A stretch of 64,000 nt of DNA, from the NCBI GenBank assembly GCA_035503915.1, contig DATJSU010000021.1, positions 1-64,000 of the forward strand, given 5' to 3'. The notes beneath the pieces were generated by a model. That model was not told the origin of the DNA and ran no database searches. It worked only from the letters and a program-made list of their open reading frames with translations. Shown one piece after another: positions 16,239 through 24,633 of the stretch. Positions within the stretch are counted from its first letter, which is position 1; each line of letters starts with the position of its first letter. This stretch comes from DATJMJ01 sp035503915. Its GTDB lineage: Bacteria > Actinomycetota > Acidimicrobiia > Acidimicrobiales > Palsa-688. Position numbers and translations under genes: made by a program.

Positions 16239-17116
16239 CGGCGCCCGTGACAATGGCTGGTGTGCGCTCAGCGCGCTACCGCGGCATGACCTGGGTCTGG
16301 CGCGCGGTCGCGATCGCTTTCGGGATGGTGATCGTGTTCCCCGTGTACTGGATGGTCCAGTCATCGTTCGAGCCCAACGGCGACATCACCTCTTTGAAAC
16401 CGAACTTCTTCCCTGTCCATTTCACCTTGCACGACTTTGTCGATGCCGTCAACCACACGGCTGGGGTCGGCCAGGCGTACTTCTGGGACGACGCCCGCAA
16501 CAGCCTCGTTGTCGTTACGATCGCAACACTCGTCACCTTGTTATTTGGTTTCCTGGCGGCGGCGGCGATAAGCCGCTTCCGCCTAATGGGGACGACCGCG
16601 TTCCTCGTGCTCATCCTGGTCGTCCAGATGGTGCCAGGCACGGCCCTCATCATCCCCGTGTTCTTATTGCTCAACAACCTCCACCTGACCGACAACTATC
16701 TCGGGCTCATCCTTGCCTACTCGGCCTCGACGCTGCCCTTCACTATCTGGGCATTGAAAGGCTTCGTGGGAGCTGTGCCGTACGAGCTCGAGGAGGCGGC
16801 GATGGTGGACGGCGCAAGCCGCTTCGGTGCCTTCCGGCGCATCCTCTTGCCTCTGTTACTGCCGGGCATCATTTCTGCGGGCATTTTCGCCTTCATCACG
16901 GCTTGGAACGACTTCCTGGTGGCGGACGTCGTCATGCAGGAGAACTACCATCAGACCCTCCCCGTCTGGCTCTTCAGCTTCACGACCAATACCGGCACCG
17001 ACTACGGCGGCTTGATGGCAGGGTGCACGATCATGTCCTTGCCGGTCGTGATCTTCTTCCTCCTCATCCAACGCCGGATTGTGAGCGGCCTGACAGCGGG
17101 AGCGGTGAAGGGATGA
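16235..17116 (+). CDS. CUT1 ABC transporter permease, MalG-like
   Basis: This 293-residue protein has six membrane segments and the MalG-type C-terminal half. The EAA loop is LEEAAMVDGASRFGAFRRILLPLLLPG, and the C-terminus ends IQRRIVSGLTAGAVKG, typical of CUT1 MalG subunits. ATG 16235 overlaps the TGA of the first permease, and its own stop overlaps the next start (ATGA), so the whole catabolic unit is translated in a coupled chain. Confidence 0.92.
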   Translation: MTAPVTMAGVRSARYRGMTWVWRAVAIAFGMVIVFPVYWMVQSSFEPNGDITSLKPNFFPVHFTLHDFVDAVNHTAGVGQAYFWDDARNSLVVVTIATLVTLLFGFLAAAAISRFRLMGTTAFLVLILVVQMVPGTALIIPVFLLLNNLHLTDNYLGLILAYSASTLPFTIWALKGFVGAVPYELEEAAMVDGASRFGAFRRILLPLLLPGIISAGIFAFITAWNDFLVADVVMQENYHQTLPVWLFSFTTNTGTDYGGLMAGCTIMSLPVVIFFLLIQRRIVSGLTAGAVKG

Positions 17117-18171
17117 ACAGCGCGAGCACCTCGGACGGCGAGCACACCGGTCAAGCCGGTGCTGTCATGGATTCCGAGATGAACGAACAACCTCGGTGCC
17201 TGGCCTCGCTTTTTGCCCGTCGCGAGGAGATCATTGAGCAGGTGCGGGCGCTCGCCCCACGCGAGCTCGCGGGCACAGTACTGGTGGCGCGCGGCTCGTC
17301 CGACCATGCAGCGACCTGCGGGGCGTACTTCTTGGAAATTGCGAGCGGCCGCCCCGTCGCGCTCACCTCCCCGAGCATCCAGACCCTTTACCGCGCGCGC
17401 ACGGATTTTCGTGGGTACCTGATGATCGCTGCGAGCCAGTCTGGCCAAACGCCCGAGATCGTGGAAGTTGTCGAGCGCGCACGGGCCTACGGTGCACGTG
17501 CCATCGCTGTCACCAACGAGCCGGCCAGCCCCTTGGCCGCGGCGGCCGACCTGGTTGTAGACATAAGTGCGGGACGCGAAAGAGCCGTGCCAGCTACTAA
17601 GACAGTTACCGCCCAGGTGGCTGTCTTTGCCACCATTGCGCAGGCGTTTGGCGACCTCGGCTTGGAAGCGCGCGCCGCCGAGCGACTGCCGGGCCAAGTT
17701 GGCGAGGTCCTCGCCGACCTCTCCCCCGTCGAGGGGCTGGCAGAGTGGCTCGCCAGTTCCGACCGCTTGCTGACGGTGGCGAGAGGCCTCTTGTACGGGG
17801 CTGCGCAAGAGGTGGCGTTGAAAGTCGAAGAGACGACCGCTCGGTTGACGGCGGCATTTTCGGCTGCGGACCTGCGCCACGGGCCGATCGCGATCGCGAC
17901 GAGCGGAGCGCCAGTGCTTGCCTTTGTCCACCCCGGGCCTGCCGCCTCTGATGTTTCAGACGTGGTCGGGGACCTCCGCTCCCGCGGCGCTCCTACCCGT
18001 GTCCTTGGCCCGGTGCCGGGGGCCGACTTCGGCTGGTCCTCGGACGTACCTGAAGTCCTGGCACCGGTGCTGGCAATCGTGCGCGGTCAACAGCTGGCCC
18101 TTTCCCTGGCGCGACTGCTCGGGCTCAACCCCGACGCACCTGCCGGCCTCACCAAGGTGACCATCACATGA
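17113..18171 (+). CDS. Double-SIS-domain protein, glucosamine-6-phosphate deaminase (NagB-II/AgaS-like)
   Basis: This 352-residue protein has two SIS folds without an N-terminal glutaminase domain. The first has GTVLVARGSSDHAATCGAYFLE and LMIAASQSGQTPEIVEVVERARAYGARAIAVTN; the second has RLLTVARGLLYGAAQEVALKVEETTARLTAAFSAADLRHGPIAI. This is the GlmS isomerase-half layout used by NagB-II deaminases. With NagA next in the operon it would turn GlcN6P into fructose-6-phosphate and ammonia. ATG 17113 overlaps the preceding stop. A fructosamine-phosphate deglycase is an alternative, less likely beside nagA. Confidence 0.88.
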   Translation: MNSASTSDGEHTGQAGAVMDSEMNEQPRCLASLFARREEIIEQVRALAPRELAGTVLVARGSSDHAATCGAYFLEIASGRPVALTSPSIQTLYRARTDFRGYLMIAASQSGQTPEIVEVVERARAYGARAIAVTNEPASPLAAAADLVVDISAGRERAVPATKTVTAQVAVFATIAQAFGDLGLEARAAERLPGQVGEVLADLSPVEGLAEWLASSDRLLTVARGLLYGAAQEVALKVEETTARLTAAFSAADLRHGPIAIATSGAPVLAFVHPGPAASDVSDVVGDLRSRGAPTRVLGPVPGADFGWSSDVPEVLAPVLAIVRGQQLALSLARLLGLNPDAPAGLTKVTIT

Positions 18172-19370
18172 ACGCCTTTGTCCTTGCCGCGGCGCGTGTA
18201 GCCACGCCGACAAAAATGCTCGAGCCCGGCTACTTGGTTGTCCAAGACGGGCTGATAAGCGCCGTTGGGAACGGGAGCCCCCCCGGCACGGGGCTTCCTT
18301 TTGCTGACCTTGGAGATCTGCTGCTCGCGCCGGGGTTTATCGACGTCCACGTCCACGGTGGCGGCGGCTACCAAGTCAACTGTGCGACTGCCTGCGAAGT
18401 CGAGGAGTCCGTCCGCGAGATGGCCCGTTTCCACGCCCGGCACGGGACGACGGCTCTGCTCGCCACCACGGTTTCGGACAGTCCTGAGGCGTTGCGAGCC
18501 GCTGTTATAGGGGTGGCGGCGGTGGCCAACACCCCGGGCGGCGGCGTTATTGGCTCCAACTTGGAAGGCCCGTGGATAGCGCGCTCCAAGGCCGGTGCCC
18601 AGTTCCCTGAAGCCATCCGGCCGCCGTCGGTACCAGAGTTCGAGGATCTCCACGCGAGGTCGGCAGGGACCTTGCGGCTTTTTACGCTCGCGCCGGAGCT
18701 CGATGGCGCAAGCGAGCTGATCGCCGCCGCCCGCTCCAAGGGAGTGGTGGTCGCCATCGGGCACACCGACGCGGACTACGAAACCGCCAGGGCGGCCTTC
18801 GACGCTGGTGCACGGCACGCGACACACCTGTTCAACGCGATGGCACCGATCCATCAGCGCCGGCCAGGGCCTGTGACGGCGGCATTGGAAGACCCACGGG
18901 TCTTCCTCGAGGTCATTGCCGACGGGGTGCATGTCCACCCGGCGCTCATATCTCTTGTGGCGACCGTGGCACCCGAACGCTTGGTGCTCATGACCGATGC
19001 CATCGGGGCAACTGGTACGCCTCCAGGGCGTCATCGGCTCGGCCCTTTGGAAGTGGTCGTGAGCGACGGGCGAGCTGTTCTCGCCAATCAACCGACGACG
19101 GTCGCAGGCAGTGTCCTCACCATGGACCGCGCCGTCGCCCTGGCCGTCCAGACGGCCGGGGTGCCGCTCTTGGGCGCCCTCAGAGCGGCGTCGCTCCACC
19201 CTGCGCTGGCTCTCGGAGAGGAGCGGAAAGGCCGCATCAAAAAAGGTGCTGATGCGGACCTGGTAATCCTCCGTGCTGACTTTTCGGTTGTCGCGGCAGT
19301 CGTTTGCGGCCGCACGGTCTACGACCCGGACGGGGTTCTGGCCGGGCTTGCCGGAGTGCCCCTCTCGTAG
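18168..19370 (+). CDS. nagA: N-acetylglucosamine-6-phosphate deacetylase
   Basis: This 400-residue amidohydrolase is the NagA step: GlcNAc6P to GlcN6P plus acetate. Visible elements are GFIDVHVHGGGG (His61, His63), NLEGPW with metal ligand Glu133, AIGHTDADY with His199, HATHLFNAM with His220 and LMTDAIGATG with catalytic Asp277. The C-terminus KGRIKKGADADLVILRADF is the usual metal-hydrolase end. The K-G-A-H segment normally following LEGP reads K-A-G-A-Q here (Gln145). It overlaps the deaminase gene by four bases and ends the operon. Confidence 0.95.
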   Translation: MNAFVLAAARVATPTKMLEPGYLVVQDGLISAVGNGSPPGTGLPFADLGDLLLAPGFIDVHVHGGGGYQVNCATACEVEESVREMARFHARHGTTALLATTVSDSPEALRAAVIGVAAVANTPGGGVIGSNLEGPWIARSKAGAQFPEAIRPPSVPEFEDLHARSAGTLRLFTLAPELDGASELIAAARSKGVVVAIGHTDADYETARAAFDAGARHATHLFNAMAPIHQRRPGPVTAALEDPRVFLEVIADGVHVHPALISLVATVAPERLVLMTDAIGATGTPPGRHRLGPLEVVVSDGRAVLANQPTTVAGSVLTMDRAVALAVQTAGVPLLGALRAASLHPALALGEERKGRIKKGADADLVILRADFSVVAAVVCGRTVYDPDGVLAGLAGVPLS

Positions 19371-19413
19371 CGGCAGGGCTCCCACCCGGCGACCGGTGAG
19401 GGCCTGGCGCCTG

Positions 19414-19439
19414 GCGCAAGAGCAGCGTTCTTGTTGCGC
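19414..19439 (+). terminator. Possible hairpin downstream of nagA
   Basis: GCGCAA at 19414-19419 pairs with TTGCGC at 19434-19439, and an alternative inner pairing CAAGA/TCTTG exists. There is no T-run after it, so it is at most a weak terminator or a message 3' end. Confidence 0.25.
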
Positions 19440-19507
19440 TGCGGTGATGCTAAAGCGCGTGACTGCCGAAATCGTGCTCCGGGCGCTGCAAGGTCATTTT
19501 CTACAAC

Positions 19508-19560
19508 CCAGAACGAGGGGCCCAGAAGGACGGGCCAGAAGGACGGCCCACAAGGACGGG
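19508..19560 (+). repeat. Tandem 13-bp repeat, three to four copies
   Basis: CCAGAAGGACGGG (19522-19534), CCAGAAGGACGGC (19535-19547) and CCACAAGGACGGG (19548-19560) are head-to-tail with no gaps. A decayed copy CCAGAACGAGGGG (19508-19520) precedes them. The 283-base space between nagA and the nucleoside hydrolase otherwise shows nothing coding. Confidence 0.8.
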
Positions 19561-19653
19561 GCCTTGCGCAGGCTCTTCGACGCTCGCCTAGGGCAATGAG
19601 CTGCCAGTGCCCTTCTCAACCCTTTGGATCTCGCATGCGGGGTTAGCAATAAA

Positions 19654-20625
19654 GTGAACGGCGTGGGAGGTCGGGTGCTGATTGACACCGACGTCGGGAT
19701 CGACGATTCCCTGGCAATCTTGGTCATGTTGGCCGCGCCCGATCTCGACGTCATCGCTATCGGGTCGAGCTACGGCAATTGTCGCTCCTTCCGGTCGGCC
19801 GCCAATGCACTGTGCGTGCTCGAGGCGGCGGGGCGTGACGATATCCCGGTCGCGATGGCCGCCCCCGAACCGCCTTCAGCCTTGGCCCTTATTGACTTGG
19901 CCTGCTCGGTCCACGGCAGCGACGGCCTCGGCAATACGGGCCACGAGCCGAAGTACTTGAAGCCGACGGGGGAGACCGCCGTTGCACAGCTGCTGCGGGT
20001 CGGGAAGGAACCCCCTCCGGGCACATCGCTCCTCGTCCTCGGGCCGCTGACAAATATCGCTGCTGCAGTACGCGAAGACCCTGAACTGCTTGGGAGATTT
20101 AGCAAAGTGGTGGTCATGGGCGGGATGGGGCCGGTGGGGGGCTCCGAGGAGGTCTTAGCCCGCTACCCCCGTTCCCGCCTCGTCGGGGACCCCAACACAC
20201 GGCACAACCCCGAAGCCACCAGGACCGTGGCGAGCGCCAAGGCCAACATCACTTGGGTAGGGATGAACGTAACTGGGCCAGCTCTCTTCCCGGCGTCGCT
20301 CCTCGACGAACTAAGCGCATCTGGCAAGGAAATTGCCTGCTTCGAGCGCGATGTGCACCAGTGGTACATAAACTTCGTCACCAATGCGTGGGAGTGCGCA
20401 GAAAGAGCCTTTACAGCGCATGACACGATTGCGGCGTGCGTGTTGCTCGACGAAGACGTAGCGCTTCGTTCGGTGAAGGCCACTCCGGTCGTCTGCTGCA
20501 GTGAGAGCGGCCACGGCCAACTTTGGGGTGCCGCACCCGTCGAAGGCTCGGTAGCCCACCAATTTGTTACCGCGATCGACCAGGCAAAGGTCGAGCAGCG
20601 GATAAGGGCGGCTCTAGGCGGGTAA
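19654..20625 (+). CDS. Nucleoside hydrolase (IU-NH family)
   Basis: This protein of about 323 residues contains RVLIDTDVGIDDSLAILVMLAAPDLDVIAIGSSYGN, the D-x-D-x-x-x-D-D calcium site of inosine-uridine-preferring N-ribohydrolases. LLVLGPLTNIAAAVREDPEL and VVVMGGMGPVGG follow as usual, and HDTIAACVLLDED supplies the late D. DPNTRHNPEATR is the substrate-contact segment. The enzyme splits ribonucleosides into base and ribose. GTG codons at 19654, 19663 and 19675 are possible starts; the last has GGGAGG four bases upstream but leaves almost no residues before strand 1. Confidence 0.88.
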   Translation: MNGVGGRVLIDTDVGIDDSLAILVMLAAPDLDVIAIGSSYGNCRSFRSAANALCVLEAAGRDDIPVAMAAPEPPSALALIDLACSVHGSDGLGNTGHEPKYLKPTGETAVAQLLRVGKEPPPGTSLLVLGPLTNIAAAVREDPELLGRFSKVVVMGGMGPVGGSEEVLARYPRSRLVGDPNTRHNPEATRTVASAKANITWVGMNVTGPALFPASLLDELSASGKEIACFERDVHQWYINFVTNAWECAERAFTAHDTIAACVLLDEDVALRSVKATPVVCCSESGHGQLWGAAPVEGSVAHQFVTAIDQAKVEQRIRAALGG

Positions 20626-20664
20626 ATCGGCCGGCTGGCGTTCCTCCGAGAGGGAACGTTAGGA

Positions 20665-21051
20665 GCTCGAATTACCGCTTGCACCAAGACTGGCGTGGTG
20701 GGCGCCACGATACCCCCCGCTGGTTCCGCCGTTATCATTAGCGCTTCTAGTTGGTTGTCGGCTCGCAAGGCCGCGGGAGCCGGCACGCGGCCCAACAGGC
20801 TCAACAGACCGGCCGCGCCCGGGCGAGGCCCCAAAGCTGGTGCGTCTCGCCGCTGGGGAGCGCGGGCATGTGGACGAGACCACATAGGCCTGCCCGCCCG
20901 GGGCGAGGACGACCTCGGCCCTAAGAGGCCCCGAAGAAGAGCGCATCCCGGTGACGGTGCTCGGGTCGTCAGGGCTGACAAAGGCGTAGAGGTCAGTCGA
21001 ACCAGCTGTTGGGCCCTTAGAGATCTGCGTTGCCTCATGATGAGAGGACAT
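20665..21051 (-). pseudogene. Composite pseudogene: DUF4331 N-terminus joined to frameshifted RskA C-terminus
   Basis: From ATG 21051 leftward, the first 34 residues (MSSHHEATQISKGPTAGSTD.., LYAFVSPDDPSTVT) are a clear DUF4331 N-terminus, which is normally 400 or more residues long. After about nine unrelated residues the sequence becomes the C-terminal domain of an anti-sigma factor of the RskA type, split over three frames. LRAEVVLAPGGQAYVVSS is in the same frame; MPALPSGETHQLWGLARARPV is after one shift; LLGRVPAPAALRADNQLEA and LMITAEPAGGIVAPTTPVL are after a second shift. No functional product is expected. No sigma-factor gene is nearby. Confidence 0.75.
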
Positions 21052-21209
21052 TTGGTTCGCCTCGTGGTCTCAGTTTTGTATTAGTGACTTAGGACGGGGA
21101 GAATCGTTAGGGGAGGGGAGATGCTTCATCCTCTGGGTGCAGCCAAGCGGGCGAGCGCCTGCGCGGTGCCTCGGGTTGCGGGCGACTATTTGTCTCCGCT
21201 CGCCCATGG
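21052..21209. other. Intergenic region upstream of the DUF4331/RskA scar
   Basis: About 160 bases between the scar start and the end of the glycosyltransferase operon. I see no coding frame, tRNA or clear terminator. Confidence 0.4.
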
Positions 21210-23270
21210 CTACTTGGGAGAGGCCAAGTTGTACACTGCCGTCCCGTCCACAGTTGCTGCCGTGAAGTGCGACTCGACCCAAGCTGTGATCGCGGAGTCG
21301 CTGTTGGAGACGCCCGCGCCGCCGGCGGGCCCGCCACTTAGGCCTGCAGCGCCCGAAGCGATGAAGTAGTGGATTTCTCCTTTGGAAACGTAGAGCTCGA
21401 ACTGGGCAAGCGTGATGTTGCCCCCCTCGCCATCGAAGCCGCCGATTGCCATTACCGGGCCCCCACCCGTTGCCAGTTCAAGGGTGGCGGCCTCCTGGGA
21501 ACCAAAAGTGGCTGCGACCCAGCGGTAGTGGCCTGCGTCGCCTTCGAGCAGATGGACAAGCGTCTTGTCCGTCGCCAAGGTGCCAAAGCTTCCTGTGCCG
21601 GCAGGCCCGGGCGCCGCCGTCGGGGTGCCACCCGAGGGGGAGCCTCCAAATCCCAAGGGGGCCCCGTCCTTCCCGAGCGGGCTCGGCCGGTTGCCCACGC
21701 CGGGTGGACGGCCACCGGAGCCGAAGCCTCCACCACCGGAGCCGAAGCCTCCACCATGTGTGCCCGGGCCGGCTGAAGGGACGCTTCCGGTATGCGCGGT
21801 GCTGATGGTCACAGCTGTGTATGCCAGTGGCCCCGCGAGGCTCGCGGCGAGGCCGAGCCCGGCGCCGGCGGCGAGGATGCGACGGCTGCCCAGCGAGATC
21901 GCAGGCTGGTAAAGGACCGCAGCCGCTGCCAGAAGACCGGCGGCCAGTACGGTCGGGCGGAGCCACGGGTCGAAGCTTGGTGTGCGGTCGAGCAATGCGT
22001 ACGACCACCCAGCAGTGGCGACGATCGCGAACGCTCCCAGCGCTCGAGCCCCAAATTGTTGGCGGTGCTGCCAAACCAGGGTGGCGCCGATCGCCGCCAA
22101 AGCGGCTATCGCCGGCGCCAGCGCAACGGTGTAGTACGTGTGGATAATGCCCTTCCCGAGGCTGAAGGCGCCACCTGTGACCAGGAGCCAGCCACCCCAG
22201 AGCACGAGGGCCCCTCTCGTGCGGTCACGTCGGGGAGAGCGTGCGGTCCAAGCGAGCCCGGCCACCAAAGTCAACAGCGCTGCCGGGATAAGCCATGAGG
22301 CCTGGCCGCCCATGAGGTCATTGAAAAGCCTGAAAATCCCTGGTGCACCGCTAAACCCTGCCCCTCCACTTCCCCCTGGCCCGGACGAGCCGAGGAGCCG
22401 GCCGAAGCCGTTATAGCCGAATATCAGGTTGAGGATGCTGTTGTCGGGCGAACCGTCGATATAAGGCCGCGCGCCGGCGGGCCAGAGCGCGACGATTGCG
22501 ACCCACCACCCGGCAGAGGCAACAATAGTCGCCGTTGTGATGGCGAGCTGTTTTGCGCGGCGTAACGCGCTCCCCGGCGCGAGGAGGAAATATGCGAGGA
22601 AAAAGGCGGGAAGAACCGTGAAAGCTTGCAGCATCTTGGTGAGGAAAGCGAGCCCGAGGAAGGCGCCGGTCGCCACGGCCCAGCGCGTCTTGCCGTCTTC
22701 GCAACCCCGCACGAGCGTGTAGGCGCTGGCAACGAGGCAGAGCACGAGTAGCGCATCGGGGTTGTTGAAGCGGAACATGAGCGCCGCCACGGGCGTAACG
22801 GCGAGCATGGCCCCGGCCAGCAGCCCCGTGGCCTCCCCGAACCAACGCTTTACGGTTGCGTAGAGAAGCCCAACTGAAGCGACTCCCGCGAGCGCTTCAG
22901 GCACGAGCATGCTCCAGCTGCTGAAACCGAAGATCCTTGAGGTGATCTCCATCACCCACAACGAAGCCGGTGGCTTGTCGACGGTTATGAAACTCGACGA
23001 ATCGAGTGAGCCGAAGAAAAACGCTTTCCAGCTCTTGGTCCCTGCCTCCACTGCGGCAGCGTAGAAGCTATTGGCAAAACCTGAGGCGCTGAGGTCCCAG
23101 AGGTAAGCGACCGCGGTAACGGTTAGGAGCGCAATGAGCGCTGGCCAGCGCCAGCGTGGGTTACTTGCCCGCCGTTCCTGGAGTGGCGCTGGCGGTAGCT
23201 CGGTCCCTGGCCGCCAAGAGAGCTCGGCAAGGGGACGAGCGGTCATGGGTTCGTCAATGGTTGTCGGCAT
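21210..23270 (-). CDS. Membrane glycosyltransferase, PMT/ArnT-like (GT39, YkcB-type)
   Basis: This 686-residue polytopic protein has the GT39 N-terminus: LWDLSASGFANSFYAAAVEAGTKSWKAFFFGSLDSSSFITVDKPPASLWVMEI. It contains the acidic first loop (NSFYAAAV) and the D-K-P-P segment. FRFNNPDALLVLCLV is the second conserved luminal loop. Ten or more helices follow to about residue 490. Then come a Gly/Ser/Pro-rich linker (repeats of GGGFGSGG, about 495-550) and an extracytoplasmic C-terminal domain ending NLASPK. It would move a sugar from a polyprenyl-phosphate donor onto a lipid, protein or polymer outside the membrane. Its start overlaps the preceding mannosyltransferase-like gene by 17 bases. 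Confidence 0.88.
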   Translation of the reverse strand: MPTTIDEPMTARPLAELSWRPGTELPPAPLQERRASNPRWRWPALIALLTVTAVAYLWDLSASGFANSFYAAAVEAGTKSWKAFFFGSLDSSSFITVDKPPASLWVMEITSRIFGFSSWSMLVPEALAGVASVGLLYATVKRWFGEATGLLAGAMLAVTPVAALMFRFNNPDALLVLCLVASAYTLVRGCEDGKTRWAVATGAFLGLAFLTKMLQAFTVLPAFFLAYFLLAPGSALRRAKQLAITTATIVASAGWWVAIVALWPAGARPYIDGSPDNSILNLIFGYNGFGRLLGSSGPGGSGGAGFSGAPGIFRLFNDLMGGQASWLIPAALLTLVAGLAWTARSPRRDRTRGALVLWGGWLLVTGGAFSLGKGIIHTYYTVALAPAIAALAAIGATLVWQHRQQFGARALGAFAIVATAGWSYALLDRTPSFDPWLRPTVLAAGLLAAAAVLYQPAISLGSRRILAAGAGLGLAASLAGPLAYTAVTISTAHTGSVPSAGPGTHGGGFGSGGGGFGSGGRPPGVGNRPSPLGKDGAPLGFGGSPSGGTPTAAPGPAGTGSFGTLATDKTLVHLLEGDAGHYRWVAATFGSQEAATLELATGGGPVMAIGGFDGEGGNITLAQFELYVSKGEIHYFIASGAAGLSGGPAGGAGVSNSDSAITAWVESHFTAATVDGTAVYNLASPK

Positions 23271-24621
23271 ATTGCGATCTTCCTATCGGTGCCAGGGAGT
23301 GGCGCGCTTGGGGGCTGTGAACCAGCTGTGAGCTCATCTTGTTGCGCCTCATGGAGCTGGCGGCTGCCCAGAGCGCGAGCAACAAGGCGGCCAACATCAC
23401 GCTCGAGAGCACAGGAAAACTCACGATCGTGTGGTCTGGCAGGCCGAAGAACCCATTTGGCCCACCCCCGCCTGAGAACGTAGACCGGCCCGCGCCTGAT
23501 GAGCCACGCAGCGGCGCTCCCCCCAGGGCGGTGCCTGCGGGCTGGATGCCTGGGAACGGCTTGGCTTGGGCTGTTGTCGTCGTGGCGAGCAAGAAGGGCA
23601 TGTAAGAGAACAACGAGGCGAACTGTTCCAGTACCGGCAGGGCCCAGAGCTTCCTCGGGAGGTAAAAGGCAGAAACAACTGTCAGGATGTCAGCCATGTA
23701 AAAGTAGCGTTCGTGCATCGCCGGAAGCAGGAAGGGGACCACGATCACTGACACTGTTGCCGCAAGCACTATGTGGGCGGGAGTAAGGTCCACGCGCCTC
23801 ACTACGACCAAGGCCCCGAGGACAACTACTGCGGCAAGGGCTCCCGCGATACCCGCGAGCCGTAAAGTGCTCGATGTCGCGACGTCGAAGTACTGGTAAA
23901 TGTTGGGCGCATTGAGGGTCAGTTGCGGGTACTGGCTGACTTGGCCCGTGTAGGCAGACCAGAGCGACGAAATAGGAGCGCCCAGCACGAGGGCAGGCAT
24001 GTCGGCGACGACGAAGACTGCAGGTATAGCCAGGAGCTCGCGCCAGCGCAGGCGGTGCCGGAACGCCAGGAGGAGCACGAAGGGGAACATGAACACTGCT
24101 TGGAGCTTGAAGGCGAGAGCAAGGCCGAAGAGCGCGCAAGCCCACCAACCCTTTCGTCGAAGGACGAAGTAAATGCCGCCAAGAGCAAATGCCGTGTAGG
24201 TAGCGTCGACTTGGCCCCACCAGGAACTGTTGAGCACGACCGTGGGGAGAAAAAGCACCAACGAGCTCGCTGCCAGCGGCGCCCAACCTTGTGGGTAACG
24301 CTGCCGCACCACCTTGAAGGTAAAAAAGGCAAGCAGCAAATCGAAACTAACCGAGATAAGCTTAATGCCGGCAAGCGCCGGCACTGGGAGATAGGTTACA
24401 AGAGCAAGAAGGTAGAGGTAAGGCTCGTTGTAATTGGAAAAGTTGTACTGTAGCGCGCCAAAGCCGCCGTGCTGCTTTATGAACTCGTACCAGCCATAAA
24501 ACGTAGCGTAATCACCTGTTTGGTACTTAAAGAACACTGCCCGTACCGCGAGGGCGATTGCGACCATGATCGCTGTGGCGGTAACGCGTGCCCTGTTCGT
24601 ACGTACTGCACTTAGTGCCAC
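23254..24621 (-). CDS. Polytopic membrane mannosyltransferase-like protein (Gpi18/GT39-related)
   Basis: This 455-residue, roughly 10-helix protein carries TGDYATFYGWYEFIKQHGGFGAL, whose acidic residue in the first loop is the likely catalytic base. SSWWGQVDATYTAFALGGIYF and LPAMHERYFYMADIL are hallmarks of prokaryotic Gpi18-like mannosyltransferases. A Gly-rich stretch (SGAGRSTFSGGGGPN) lies between the last two helices. It is the middle gene of a three-gene operon, 12 bases after the GT2-GtrA gene and overlapping the PMT-like gene. Polyprenyl-phosphate sugar is the expected donor; the acceptor is unknown. Confidence 0.87.
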   Translation of the reverse strand: MALSAVRTNRARVTATAIMVAIALAVRAVFFKYQTGDYATFYGWYEFIKQHGGFGALQYNFSNYNEPYLYLLALVTYLPVPALAGIKLISVSFDLLLAFFTFKVVRQRYPQGWAPLAASSLVLFLPTVVLNSSWWGQVDATYTAFALGGIYFVLRRKGWWACALFGLALAFKLQAVFMFPFVLLLAFRHRLRWRELLAIPAVFVVADMPALVLGAPISSLWSAYTGQVSQYPQLTLNAPNIYQYFDVATSSTLRLAGIAGALAAVVVLGALVVVRRVDLTPAHIVLAATVSVIVVPFLLPAMHERYFYMADILTVVSAFYLPRKLWALPVLEQFASLFSYMPFLLATTTTAQAKPFPGIQPAGTALGGAPLRGSSGAGRSTFSGGGGPNGFFGLPDHTIVSFPVLSSVMLAALLLALWAAASSMRRNKMSSQLVHSPQARHSLAPIGRSQYADNH

Positions 24622-24633
24622 AGGAAGGGCTCT

